Position numbers and translations under genes: made by a program
Notes under the pieces: model-generated
Told to the model about the DNA's origin: nothing
Databases searched by the model: none
What the model saw: only the letters and a program-made list of their open reading frames with translations
Assembly: GCF_003584105.1 (NCBI RefSeq)
Contig: NZ_QXFO01000023.1
Coordinates: 57,665-121,664 of the forward strand
Reading direction: 5' to 3'
Length of the DNA stretch: 64,000 bases
From: Flagellimonas taeanensis
Lineage (GTDB): Bacteria > Bacteroidota > Bacteroidia > Flavobacteriales > Flavobacteriaceae
Part shown: positions 1 to 7,463 of the stretch, in pieces
Position numbering within the stretch: position 1 is the stretch's first letter
Layout: each line of letters begins with the position of its first letter

Positions 1-31
1 GTTCAACACAAGCTTGGCATACCCATTCCAT
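1..31 (-). CDS. possible 5' end of a gene leaving the window
   Basis: Reading leftward, an ATG at 31-29 opens a frame of ten codons (MEWVCQACVE) to the window edge. An AAGGAG-type ribosome binding site lies about nine bases upstream, which is unusually good for this lineage. Nothing more can be said; it could be chance. Confidence 0.25.
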   Translation of the reverse strand, partial: MEWVCQACVE

Positions 32-111
32 TTTAAATAAAACTCCTTCAGCACCGATCCTCCACACAATTTAAATTCATAATCCAATAAAAAGGAACAG
101 GCAATTCCAAT

Positions 112-489
112 TCAGTCCAACAATCTGGAAAACAACTTGGACTTTAATTTCCTATAGCTTTTCAAGTGCTCCATATACAGCTCCCGATGCTTTTCATGCT
201 TGTTCAGATAATAGGTGTCACAGGCCATATCATCACACTCCCATGCATTTCGCATGGCATTTTCATAGCGGTACAGCATTCCTGATTTCAAGGTATTCTC
301 CCTTTGAAGTGCCAGTAGTTCTACATGGAGGGCGGAATCGTTCAGAAAACGGTCTTCCAAAGCCAAAAGCATACGAATTTCTTCATCGATATGTTCGAGG
401 CTTTCAGCCCAATGCCCGACCTCCACTTTATCCTTTTTCAACATGATACGGTCATCGGCTTCATGGTCATTGAAAAGTCTTGAAGTCAT
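112..489 (-). CDS. conserved small cytoplasmic protein, unknown function
   Basis: This 125-residue protein is acidic/basic mixed and probably all-helical. It is rich in Glu, Lys, Leu and Tyr, with no signal peptide, membrane segment or metal motif that I can see; two Cys lie near residues 88-93. I do not recognise the family. Its ATG overlaps the stop of the GreA/Rnk-like gene in an ATGA, so it is probably translationally coupled and lies last in an operon after glutamate dehydrogenase. The helical build and coupling would suit a binding partner of the upstream protein, but that is only inference. Confidence 0.7.
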   Translation of the reverse strand: MTSRLFNDHEADDRIMLKKDKVEVGHWAESLEHIDEEIRMLLALEDRFLNDSALHVELLALQRENTLKSGMLYRYENAMRNAWECDDMACDTYYLNKHEKHRELYMEHLKSYRKLKSKLFSRLLD

Positions 490-914
490 ATTATCATATC
501 TATGTTTATTGGATTTTCCTCCTGCTCCACTTTCAATATGGTGAGTTGTTGCTCACCGGCCGGGAAGTCCCATATCACGGTATCCCCTTCGGCATATCCC
601 ATGACGGCCGCCCCCATGGGTGCCAACACGGATATTTTATCGGTGGACACATCGCTGTTCTTGGGCAATACCAATTTGAATTTCTTGTGCCATCCGTTCT
701 TGGCCCCGATGGTTATCCATGTGTTGAACCGAATCACATCACGTGGCATGTCCTCGTGGTCCCTTATTTGGGCATGTTCCAGTTCCCCTGCCAGTTTTCC
801 TATGGATTTTTGCTGTGTTTGGTCACTGTAATAGGCCGATAGGTTCACCAGTCGCTTGAGCAGGACATATTCCCCTTTTTCTATAATGAGGTTTCCGTGT
901 TTCATAACAGCCAT
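486..914 (-). CDS. GreA/GreB-family (Rnk-like) elongation factor domain protein
   Basis: The C-terminal half (about residues 65-142) matches the GreA/GreB C-terminal FKBP-like fold. It has an IGAKNGWHKKFKLVLP stretch, then ISVLAPMGAAVMGYAEGDTV, the usual end-of-domain motif that places Gre-like proteins near the RNA polymerase secondary channel. The N-terminal part (residues 1-60) is a short helical region rather than the long coiled coil of full GreA, so an Rnk-like regulator of RNA polymerase is more likely than a true transcript cleavage factor. The start directly abuts the stop of the upstream glutamate dehydrogenase gene. An alternative ATG three codons in (MKHGN) is also plausible. Confidence 0.8.
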   Translation of the reverse strand: MAVMKHGNLIIEKGEYVLLKRLVNLSAYYSDQTQQKSIGKLAGELEHAQIRDHEDMPRDVIRFNTWITIGAKNGWHKKFKLVLPKNSDVSTDKISVLAPMGAAVMGYAEGDTVIWDFPAGEQQLTILKVEQEENPINIDMII

Positions 915-2207
915 TTATGGGAAAATACCTCGTTGTACGTATGCATCCTCAAGCCGTTCTATGGCAATGATGAAAGCAGCGGTACGCTTGTCCACACCTC
1001 TCTTTTTGGAGGTTTCCATTACCCTGTTGAACGATTCCCTCAACTTCTTTTCCAGTTTGGTCATCACTTCTTCCAATTGCCAAATCTCCCCGCTTCGGTT
1101 CTGCAACCACTCAAAGTAACTTCCTATCACTCCGCCGGAATTGCACAATATATCGGGAAGGATCTCCACACCCCTTTGCAACAATATCTCTTCCGCTTCG
1201 ACATCGGTCGGACCATTGGCCCCCTCTGCGATGAGCGCTGCCTTGATCTTGGAGGCATTTTCCACTGTGATCTGGTTCCCCAAAGCGGCTGGGACGCAGA
1301 TGTCACAGTCCAATGCAAAGAATTCCGCATTGTCTACGGATCGAGCCCCGGCAAAACCAAGAATACTGCCTTTATTGGCCTTTGTGTATTCCAAAAGTTT
1401 TTCTACCGATATTCCCTGATCGTTGTGGAGGGTTCCATAGGCATCTTGTACCGCAACCAGTACGGCACCTTCATTTTCCAAGAAATGGGCCGTCCAATAG
1501 CCTACATTTCCGAATCCCTGTACAATGAACCTCTTGTCCTTCAAACTGATCCCATTGCTTTCCGCCCAAAACTTTATGGTAAGGAAGACACCATAGCCTG
1601 TGGCCCTGTCGCGTCCTTCCGAACCTCCTGCACCGATGGGTTTTCCGGTCACCACATGGGTGTTGGTCGATCGCTCAGCCGGGGATTTGGTGGACATGTA
1701 GGTATCCAAGATCCAGGCCATGGTCTGTGAGTTGGTGTTTACATCGGGGGCCGGAATGTCCAGTTCAGGACCGATATTATCGCCCAAGGCATAGGTAAAC
1801 CTTCGGGTAATCCTTTCCAGTTCGGCCTGGGAATATTTGGAAGGGTCCAATTGTATCCCTCCTTTTGCCCCACCGTAGGGAAGCCCGGCCAACGAGGTCT
1901 TCCAGGTCATCCACATGGCCAATGCCCTTGCTGCATCTATATCGACCGTTGGGTGATAGCGAAGGCCTCCTTTGTAGGGACCCAGTGCATTGTTGTGTTG
2001 GACGCGGTATCCGGTGAATATTTCTACTTCGCCATTATCCATCCGCACAGGAAAGTGTACCAATATCTCATTGTTCGTCACTTCCAATATTTTCCGGATG
2101 TTGGAATTAAGGCCGATGATGGCCGCGGCATTGCTGAACTGTCTCATAACGTTGTCCAACATGCCCTGCTTCAACTGTACTTTTTGTTTGGGTGCTTCTG
2201 TTACCAT
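915..2207 (-). CDS. gdhA: glutamate dehydrogenase (Glu/Leu/Phe/Val dehydrogenase family)
   Basis: The protein reversibly converts glutamate to 2-oxoglutarate and ammonia with NAD(P), linking nitrogen assimilation to the TCA cycle in the cytoplasm. At 430 residues it has the length of the catabolic hexameric class. Visible signatures are the substrate-binding GPYKGGLRYHP segment near residue 78, the catalytic lysine in LPYGGAKGGI near residue 115, and a Rossmann motif in VQGFGNVG near residue 230. The leader before the ATG is long (about 0.5 kb to the next gene) and carries two palindromes listed separately, suggesting control by one or more DNA-binding proteins. The next gene follows with no gap, so it is probably the first gene of a three-gene operon. 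Confidence 0.93.
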   Translation of the reverse strand: MVTEAPKQKVQLKQGMLDNVMRQFSNAAAIIGLNSNIRKILEVTNNEILVHFPVRMDNGEVEIFTGYRVQHNNALGPYKGGLRYHPTVDIDAARALAMWMTWKTSLAGLPYGGAKGGIQLDPSKYSQAELERITRRFTYALGDNIGPELDIPAPDVNTNSQTMAWILDTYMSTKSPAERSTNTHVVTGKPIGAGGSEGRDRATGYGVFLTIKFWAESNGISLKDKRFIVQGFGNVGYWTAHFLENEGAVLVAVQDAYGTLHNDQGISVEKLLEYTKANKGSILGFAGARSVDNAEFFALDCDICVPAALGNQITVENASKIKAALIAEGANGPTDVEAEEILLQRGVEILPDILCNSGGVIGSYFEWLQNRSGEIWQLEEVMTKLEKKLRESFNRVMETSKKRGVDKRTAAFIIAIERLEDAYVQRGIFP

Positions 2208-2379
2208 AATTGTAGTTTAAAACCAATTGTTGAATTCTTTCTTTGTTTGCACTCCATCACTTTGGGACCTTTCAAACAAAGACTTTTTTTTATGCCCTTC
2301 CATATAGTGTATGTATTCACTACACGAACTAATGTTGCTTTTGTCCTTCGTCAATTCACAAAAGGATAAAAACGTACAG

Positions 2380-2397
2380 GTGGAACATATGCTCCAC
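2380..2397. promoter_or_regulatory. 18-bp near-perfect palindrome, candidate operator
   Basis: The sequence is GTGGA-A-CATATG-C-TCCAC, symmetric except for one base pair, about 175 bp upstream of the glutamate dehydrogenase start. The size and symmetry fit a dimeric regulator site. No T-run follows it on either strand, so it is not a terminator. Confidence 0.45.
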
Positions 2398-2448
2398 TTG
2401 TATTTTTTTCTGACCTGTTCCATTTTTCTCAACTGCCATCGATTTTCA

Positions 2449-2466
2449 CCGATCAAACTTGATCGG
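2449..2466. promoter_or_regulatory. perfect inverted repeat flanked by ATCGAT sites, candidate operator
   Basis: CCGATCAA-AC-TTGATCGG is a perfect 8-2-8 palindrome. Self-complementary ATCGAT hexamers sit on each side at 2438-2443 and 2473-2478, about 17 bp from the centre. This nested symmetry about 240 bp upstream of glutamate dehydrogenase suggests a protein binding site. Confidence 0.45.
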
Positions 2467-2654
2467 GGATCCATCGATATTTTACCAATCGTCTTTGGGC
2501 AAAAGGCATGCCCATAGACGTGCCAAAACCTTTGGAAACGCACAACCAATTGATAATCAGAATCAAAATGATTTCACGTAAAAGAGAAGGAGAATTTAAT
2601 ATGGGGTATTTTTACCCAGTCGGGGCATTATTCCCATGATAGTCCATGTGTAAT

Positions 2655-2683
2655 CAAAACAAATGCCCGCACTGCACTGGGCA
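2655..2683 (-). terminator. weak intrinsic terminator after the phosphodiesterase/phosphatase fusion
   Basis: On the minus strand TGCCC pairs with GGGCA (2664-2668 with 2679-2683), followed by TTTGTTTTG. The stem is only five base pairs, so strength is doubtful. Confidence 0.35.
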
Positions 2684-2715
2684 GATTGGGCATCAAAAAA
2701 ATAAAATTGAATGGG

Positions 2716-4491
2716 CTACTGAGTTCCCAGTGCCTTAAGAATTTTATGGAAGACCTCTGTGTTTTCATACACCCCGTTGAACCTTTCGGCTTGGGGGCCA
2801 TAGGCAAAAAGGGGCACCATGATTCCCGTATGGTCCACCGTCAAAAAATCGCCCCGCACCACGCCTTCTTGCATGCTTCCGCCCACAATACCAAAACCAG
2901 AGGTTTCATGATCGGCCGTTATGACCACCAAGGTATTCTTATGGACATCCGCAAAGCGAAGGGCCTCCGCAATGGCTTGGTCAAAATCCAACATTTCCTG
3001 CACAATGTCACGGGTACTATTGGAATGACCGCCGTTGTCTATCTGGGCACCTTCCACCATCAAGAAAAAGGGCGCCTTGTCCTTCCCTAGCACTTCCAAG
3101 GCCTTTTTCACACTTTTCGGCAGGGCATCCCCCCTTCCATTTTCCACAGATGGTGCTTTGTTCTCCCCTACATAAATGGCTTTTGGAGTTTTAAATTCCT
3201 GAAAAGTTTCGAGCTGTTGTGTGGTAAAGGCTTCTTTGATTTGATTTTCTTCATTCTTGCCCCCTGCCATGAAAAAACCCAATGGGCTTTGGCTCAAATC
3301 GGCAACAAGCCCTGGGGTGTCATCCCTTTCAACGCGGTGCGCATAAAAAGAGGAAGGGGTCGCCCCATATATGGCATCTGTGGTAACGATCGCAGTGTTG
3401 AAACCCTTCCCGGCGGCCACATCCACTAGATTGGTCAGCGGCTTCGCATCGGGACCAACCCCAATGGCCCTGTTATTGGTTTTTTGACCCGTGGCCATGG
3501 CCGTCGCCCCGGCAGCGGAATCGGTGATCAAATCATCGTGGGAAGCTGTTCTCACGAGCCCAATGTTCTCTATTTGCGTCATGGTGAGGTTTCCCCTATT
3601 GGCAATCATGGCCGAAGTGATCTGTGCCAATCCGTTGCCATCCCCTATCATCAGGATGATATTTTGGGGGTTGGAATCCGCATCATATCCAAATTTTGGT
3701 TGGTACACCTCCTGTGGGCGTTCCAGTTTAAAGGTGTTTTTTTCGAGTTGATCCAAATAGGGTTTGGCCAACGCCGGCTTGTCCGTATTAATGAAATCCA
3801 CCCCTAAGTTTGCCAAACGGGCCCAAGCGGTCTTGGTGTCGGGCGTGGCCCAGAAGCGGAAAGGTTTTCCTGTTGCTTTTGCCTTCTGTATGGCAGCCTG
3901 TACCGCTTCCTGCTCCGAAGCCACCATTCTTCCATATCCGTTCCACACCGAAAATTGCTTGAAACTCACACTGATCAATGCTACTTTATCCAGATCGATC
4001 TTGCCCAACTCGTCCAAGTTCTGATGATCGAACCAGATAAAATCCGGGTAGTTTTTATATGCATCAGGTTGTGGCCGATTCCCTGAAATCACGAACTTCA
4101 CTTTGCCGCCGTCCAATAAAAAGGGGTAGCTTTTCAAGACCTCAACAAGTTTGTCCAAAGTACCGTATGCCTCGGACTTGAGATCGATGAGCAATTGCAC
4201 CTCCCTCAATTCGTTGGACTTTTGTAGGCCGTTGAGCTTATCCAAGTATAATTTTTCAAAAGTTCTTCCGTGCTCTATCTCCTTCTCGGCATGGGTCACG
4301 TAGAGAGTGTCGTTTTGAAGGAACAGATCGGCCTCAATGGATTCGGCCCCATTGCTATAGGCATACCAAAAGGGCAGTTCCTGTTCATAATCGTTATGGG
4401 AATGGACTTTGTAGTTGGTCTGGGCGCTGACTACCACATGGGCATACAAAAGCCCGATGATGAGCATTGAGGTTTGTACTGTTCCTTTCAT
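2716..4491 (-). CDS. AIM6/GDPD-like phosphodiesterase fused to alkaline phosphatase, secreted
   Basis: This 591-residue protein joins two hydrolases behind a signal peptide (residues 1-23, ending VSAQ). Residues 28-250 resemble the PI-PLC/glycerophosphodiesterase-like AIM6 family: HSHNDY at 30-35, the metal-site pattern SIEADLF at 51-57, and His67 in YVTHAEKE. Residues 277-591 are an alkaline phosphatase: MIGDGNG at 281-287, catalytic Ser325 in TDSAAGATA, zinc-ligand segments QIDNGGHS and TADHETSG, and a late HTG. A plausible job is to cut a phosphodiester and then release phosphate from the resulting monoester in the periplasm or at the surface. It follows the other phosphatase gene with a one-base gap and is the last gene of the SusCD locus. 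The phosphodiesterase substrate cannot be read from the sequence. Confidence 0.88.
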   Translation of the reverse strand: MKGTVQTSMLIIGLLYAHVVVSAQTNYKVHSHNDYEQELPFWYAYSNGAESIEADLFLQNDTLYVTHAEKEIEHGRTFEKLYLDKLNGLQKSNELREVQLLIDLKSEAYGTLDKLVEVLKSYPFLLDGGKVKFVISGNRPQPDAYKNYPDFIWFDHQNLDELGKIDLDKVALISVSFKQFSVWNGYGRMVASEQEAVQAAIQKAKATGKPFRFWATPDTKTAWARLANLGVDFINTDKPALAKPYLDQLEKNTFKLERPQEVYQPKFGYDADSNPQNIILMIGDGNGLAQITSAMIANRGNLTMTQIENIGLVRTASHDDLITDSAAGATAMATGQKTNNRAIGVGPDAKPLTNLVDVAAGKGFNTAIVTTDAIYGATPSSFYAHRVERDDTPGLVADLSQSPLGFFMAGGKNEENQIKEAFTTQQLETFQEFKTPKAIYVGENKAPSVENGRGDALPKSVKKALEVLGKDKAPFFLMVEGAQIDNGGHSNSTRDIVQEMLDFDQAIAEALRFADVHKNTLVVITADHETSGFGIVGGSMQEGVVRGDFLTVDHTGIMVPLFAYGPQAERFNGVYENTEVFHKILKALGTQ

Positions 4492-4492
4492 T

Positions 4493-5623
4493 TTATTTCT
4501 TTTTTTGATCTATTGCTTGGCGTATTTTATGATAAATCTCGTTGTTTTCATAAATACCCTGAAAGTTTTCGGCCCCATGACCAGCGGCAAAAACAGGAAT
4601 CAGCTCGCCACTGTGCTGATCGGTATTGAAATTTACCGATACCTTTTCAGGAACTTCCTGCTTGTTTCCCGTGCTTTCATCCACCTCATAGTACTTGCCA
4701 ATGCTGGCCCCTCCCGTTTCATGGTCGGCGGTGACCACCAACAAGGTATTGGGATGCTTTTCGACATAATCCAATACGGTTCCCAAGGTCTTGTCAAAGT
4801 CCAGCACTTCGGAAACCATCATCCCGGCATCCTCGGCATGTCCGCCCCAATCAATATAGGAACCTTCCACCATCAAGAAAAATGGTTTTCCGTTTTGCCC
4901 AAAATAATCGAGGGCCAAAGCAGTGGCGTCACCCAAGAACTCTCCTCTTCCCTCTGTTTTTGAGGGAACACCCTCCTCGGCAAGAAGGTAAGCATTCCTT
5001 TTCCCTAATTCGGTCTTGGAAAGCTCCAAGGTGTCCAAGTGATAATTTTCATCCTCCAAGACCTTAAAAAGGTCTTTACCATCTGCTCTTTTATTGAAGA
5101 ACTTTTTTCCACCACCTGCAAGGAAATCCACTTTGGCCGTGGCCAATTGCAAAGCGATTTCCTCGTGCATGTCCCGATCTTTTACGTGGGCATAAAAACT
5201 GGCCGGTGTGGCATGGGTGATGGTGGTGAGGCTGATAAGTCCCGTTTGGTAGCCCTGCTTTTGAAGTTGCTCCATTATGGTTTCTTGGGGAATGGTGTCG
5301 ACCGAGACGCCTATGGCCCTTTTGTAAGTTTTTTGGCCAATGGCAAAGGCGGTTGCGCCCGCTGCCGAGTCGGTAATCCTATGGCTTTTGTCGGACGTCT
5401 TGTGCAACCCTATATGCTTGAAGCGTGAAAAATTGGGTGTATCGCTGCCAAAATAATAGGCAGTGGATACTTGGGGAACGCCCATCCCATCCCCTATCAT
5501 CAAAATGATGCTCAAGGGTTCCCCGGTGGTAGTTTCTGGATTCTTTTCTTCTTTCGTACTTGTGGTACAGCTTGCGGTCCCCATCAATAGGGCCATGGCT
5601 ATATATTTCCAATGTGTGTTCAT
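4493..5623 (-). CDS. alkaline phosphatase lipoprotein
   Basis: This 376-residue phosphomonoesterase has a lipoprotein signal (MNTHWK start, Cys19 in GTASC), so it is probably membrane-anchored outside the cytoplasm. Metal and catalytic motifs are MIGDGMG near 42-48, Ser86 in TDSAAGATA, YIDWGGHAED, TADHETGG and DQHSGE. An upstream in-frame start at 5677 is rejected because it would place 18 non-signal-like residues before the signal and lies inside the terminator hairpin at 5639-5677. The start used is only 15 bases past that terminator, so its expression probably depends on read-through or a separate promoter. It is a paralogue of the phosphatase half of the next gene. Confidence 0.9.
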   Translation of the reverse strand: MNTHWKYIAMALLMGTASCTTSTKEEKNPETTTGEPLSIILMIGDGMGVPQVSTAYYFGSDTPNFSRFKHIGLHKTSDKSHRITDSAAGATAFAIGQKTYKRAIGVSVDTIPQETIMEQLQKQGYQTGLISLTTITHATPASFYAHVKDRDMHEEIALQLATAKVDFLAGGGKKFFNKRADGKDLFKVLEDENYHLDTLELSKTELGKRNAYLLAEEGVPSKTEGRGEFLGDATALALDYFGQNGKPFFLMVEGSYIDWGGHAEDAGMMVSEVLDFDKTLGTVLDYVEKHPNTLLVVTADHETGGASIGKYYEVDESTGNKQEVPEKVSVNFNTDQHSGELIPVFAAGHGAENFQGIYENNEIYHKIRQAIDQKKK

Positions 5624-5638
5624 ATTTCTTTGTTGTTT

Positions 5639-5677
5639 AAAAAAAATGCGGCAAGCGGAAAATTCCTCCTGCCGCAT
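5639..5677 (-). terminator. strong intrinsic terminator between susD and the phosphatase genes
   Basis: On the minus strand ATGCGGCA (5677-5670) pairs with TGCCGCAT (5653-5646) around a 16-base loop, and eight U residues follow (5646-5639). It lies between the SusD stop and the phosphatase start, so it would reduce transcription into the two phosphatases. Confidence 0.8.
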
Positions 5678-5698
5678 ATACTATATAGTATTGGCAAA

Positions 5699-7444
5699 TC
5701 AATATCCTTCGTTCTGTTCCAAATAACCTGGCACATTTGATGCACCGTCTATGGCTTTCTGCGGAATGGGGAAGAGCCTATGATGCACATCGGTATCCGT
5801 TTTTTCTGTCCATGTGTCCTCGTAGTGCCCGAAACGAATCTGGTCGCTACGCCTAAAGCCTTCCCAATACAATTCAAAACCTCGCTCGCGGAAAAGAATG
5901 TCCAAATCAATGGCTCCCAAAGCTTCGGGAGTTTGGTCTGGACGGGCCGTCCTTGATGTCCTTACAAAGTTCACATCGGCCAAGGCACCTGCATTGTCCC
6001 CTTTTCTCAACTTGGCCTCCGCGCGCATCAAATAGATCTCGGCCAAGCGCATCAGCACAAGATCCACACTGCTGTAATTGTTCCCATTGGGAGAAGTACG
6101 GCTAAACTGGTACTTGGAAACCCTGTACCCATTTCGGTGCAATCTTCCTTCGTTGGTGAAATCCACCTGCAGGGTATGGTTCACATAATCCACGTTCTTG
6201 TCCGGGCCATTTCCTTTGGTCTGGATCACGGGATAGATACGGAAACCTCCATCACAGGTCATAAAGTTTCCGCTTTCGTCCTTTCTAGGCCCCCAAATGA
6301 CTCCTCTGATGATCCCCCTATTGATTTCAAAATCCTCTGCGGACATACAATAGTAGTGGTCCTCGTCATTTTCAGGGGTTACTCCCGTCAAGTCTTGCAA
6401 TTCGGCTGGAATAATCTGGTTTTCCAGAAAAAAACGGGCATCGGCCTCTGCTGGGTCTTCACCTCCGTAGGCATCGACCCATGTTTGGTAAAAGTCAGAG
6501 GTGATGGCCGGACCATCGGTACCATCTGCACTTGGGTGCTCTGGCCTTGGAAACCAGGAACCTGCCAAAGACCAATAGGCCCATCGGCTATGCTCGTTGT
6601 TCATGACACCGCGCTGGTCTGCCCCAAAAATCAATTCGGGGTTGGAGTTGTTGTCATCATTGAAAAGGTCAAAATATTCTGGGGATAAGGAGAATGCCCC
6701 TGAATTGATGATGTTGTTCGTGTACTCGATCACCCTGTCCATTTCCTCTGTTGAAAAATTAGGGGTTCCGTAGGGATCGCGATACACCGCTGCATTGAGG
6801 TTCAACCGTGCCAAAAAGCCCCAAACCGCTGCCTGGGTTATCCTGCCTGGTCCTCTGCTCGTATTGATGACATCCACTACCGATAGGAATTCACTTTCGA
6901 TATAATCAATGGCCTCCTCACCCCGCAGGATCTCGGAGAGTTCGCTGGATACTTCTTTTTTGAAGACAAGGCCCCAACTGTCCAACATCAACATGTTCAT
7001 ATAGGCCCTCAATGCAATCATTTCATACAGTGCCCCTTCTGCTTCGGCATCACCAGCTTCTGCCAATGGTCTCAATACCTCAATGGCCGACAACGCCCTG
7101 GAGATGTTCCTAGTGACCTCGTTCCATGAACTTCCCACCAAATCGTTTCCTGGGGCAATGGTGTGTGAATGGGTCTCTAGAAATCTTCCACCATCATACC
7201 AGTCGGTTCCTCCTCGGTAGGGCAAAATGGCCTCATCGGCAGCAATCAGTTGCAGTCCATAATAATTGGTGTGTCTCCACACCCATGCCACTTGTCCATA
7301 GGCAGGGGCTATGGCACCGCTCACGGCTTCGGCCTGTCCACTTCCTTCCAGGGATTCGTCAATCACGTCTTCTTCCAAATCGGTGCAGCTAAAATTTGCC
7401 AACAGTCCAATACCGAAAAGTGCTATTATGATTTTATTTTTCAT
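5699..7444 (-). CDS. SusD/RagB-family nutrient-binding outer-membrane lipoprotein
   Basis: The 581-residue protein has a lipobox at LLANFSC with Cys20, an N-terminal TPR-like helical region, and the classic SusD C-terminal signatures. These are LMRLAEIYLMRAEAKLRKGD near 470, and then LFRERGFELYWEGFRRSDQIRFG near 530. It should sit as a lid on its SusC partner, encoded 19 bases upstream, and capture the substrate at the cell surface. Two alkaline phosphatases downstream suggest that the ligand is phosphorylated (for example a sugar phosphate or phospholipid head group) rather than a plain glycan, since no glycoside hydrolase is nearby. That substrate is inferred from context only. Confidence 0.92.
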   Translation of the reverse strand: MKNKIIIALFGIGLLANFSCTDLEEDVIDESLEGSGQAEAVSGAIAPAYGQVAWVWRHTNYYGLQLIAADEAILPYRGGTDWYDGGRFLETHSHTIAPGNDLVGSSWNEVTRNISRALSAIEVLRPLAEAGDAEAEGALYEMIALRAYMNMLMLDSWGLVFKKEVSSELSEILRGEEAIDYIESEFLSVVDVINTSRGPGRITQAAVWGFLARLNLNAAVYRDPYGTPNFSTEEMDRVIEYTNNIINSGAFSLSPEYFDLFNDDNNSNPELIFGADQRGVMNNEHSRWAYWSLAGSWFPRPEHPSADGTDGPAITSDFYQTWVDAYGGEDPAEADARFFLENQIIPAELQDLTGVTPENDEDHYYCMSAEDFEINRGIIRGVIWGPRKDESGNFMTCDGGFRIYPVIQTKGNGPDKNVDYVNHTLQVDFTNEGRLHRNGYRVSKYQFSRTSPNGNNYSSVDLVLMRLAEIYLMRAEAKLRKGDNAGALADVNFVRTSRTARPDQTPEALGAIDLDILFRERGFELYWEGFRRSDQIRFGHYEDTWTEKTDTDVHHRLFPIPQKAIDGASNVPGYLEQNEGY

Positions 7445-7463
7445 TTTGTGAATCTTTTTTAGA

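Larger units (their letters stand above)
2208..2715. other. 508-bp intergenic region upstream of glutamate dehydrogenase
   Basis: I see no convincing gene here. A 110-codon minus-strand frame at 2217-2549 has a Lys/Cys-rich, non-protein-like composition and is rejected. The region holds two palindromes (2380-2397 and 2449-2466) and a weak terminator for the phosphatase gene (2655-2683). No clean TAnnTTTG promoter was found. Confidence 0.6.

Noticed and set aside
897..1730. 277-codon frame antisense to glutamate dehydrogenase
   Set aside because: It is a shadow of a well-recognised enzyme gene, with no start signal or family match.
2217..2549. 110-codon minus-strand open frame upstream of glutamate dehydrogenase
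   Set aside because: Composition is not protein-like, no family pattern is seen, there is no ribosome binding site, and it covers both palindromes. It is treated as non-coding.
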